Source of the DNA: Candidatus Eiseniibacteriota bacterium
Lineage (GTDB): Bacteria; Eisenbacteria; RBG-16-71-46
DNA length: 51,056 bases
Assembly (NCBI GenBank): GCA_005893225.1
Contig: VBOT01000136.1
Location: 1-51,056, forward strand
Reading direction: 5' to 3'
Notes under the pieces: model-generated
The model's input: the letters and a program-made list of their open reading frames with translations, nothing else
Told to the model about the DNA's origin: nothing
Database searches by the model: none
Program-made: the position numbers and the translations under genes
Part shown: positions 50,864-51,056 of the stretch, one piece after another
How positions within the stretch are numbered: position 1 is the stretch's first letter
Layout of the letters: each line of letters starts with the position of its first letter

Positions 50864-51056
50864 TTAGGACGATGTCGGTCTCAGGACGTACTCGGTGGGC
50901 TCCTTGGTGCGGAGCCCGCCGATGACACGGTTCATAGCGGCCAAGGTGGCGAGGACCACGGCCTGCTGCCGGTCCTGATCGATGGTGCAGCAGCCCGCCA
51001 GGCTCTTGCGCTCGCGGTGGGCCAGGAGCTCCACTCCGACCACCGCGACGTCGCGC
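50864..51056 (-). CDS. C-terminal part of a hypothetical protein, truncated by the window edge
   Basis: Frame reads ...RDVAVVGVELLAHRERKSLAGCCTIDQDRQQAVVLATLAAMNRVIGGLRTKEPTEYVLRPTSS* with high GC3. Confidence 0.65.
   Translation of the reverse strand, partial: RDVAVVGVELLAHRERKSLAGCCTIDQDRQQAVVLATLAAMNRVIGGLRTKEPTEYVLRPTSS

Noticed and set aside
50680-50872. Longer alternative minus-strand frame across the micro-ORF (…KRTHTELESLLPGESLAKEVGSRGRPDPVSPDFLRQGRLVTSTRYCQ)
   Set aside because: No ATG start, weak G/C third-position bias, and no SD placed for it; the GTG micro-ORF frame fits the SD and codon bias better.

Overview
High-GC bacterial chromosomal window with no plasmid, phage, CRISPR array, transposase, rRNA or tRNA that I can support. 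Gene content suggests a diderm, FCB/Eisenbacteria-like uncultured lineage (inference). Layout: (i) two + strand genes at the left edge (TPR/zinc-ribbon membrane protein; DUF4388/PATAN protein). (ii) A ~28 kb, almost gap-free minus-strand envelope superoperon, transcribed 31.4->3.3 kb: lysS-lolE-lolD-mcsA-mcsB-clpC-bamA-ompH/skp-lpxD-lpxC/fabZ-lpxA-Gfo/Idh (gnnA-like)-lpxB-DUF374 acyltransferase-waaA-lpxK-nadB-Minf_1886-msbA-GT9-proS-GT9-gmhB fusion. (iii) A + strand secreted protein of about 14 propeller-like 48-aa repeats with a C-terminal sorting-type domain. (iv) A second minus-strand cluster: HD-GYP-purM-sigma54 activator-Gfo/Idh-lnt-asd-ecfT-truA-degP-purB-purL-purQ(+C-terminal extension)-purF. 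Most notable: a perfect 17-bp tandem duplication splitting lolE; loss of the GGAxARPF segment with a frameshift in lysS only 1.8 kb away; a PurQ C-terminal extension that looks like two tandem PurS-like modules; a McsA-McsB-ClpC arginine-phosphorylation module placed between Lol and Bam/Lpx genes without ctsR; and a 17-aa hydrophobic micro-ORF with an excellent Shine-Dalgarno upstream of the HD-GYP gene. All homology calls come from motif recognition by eye; no searches were run.
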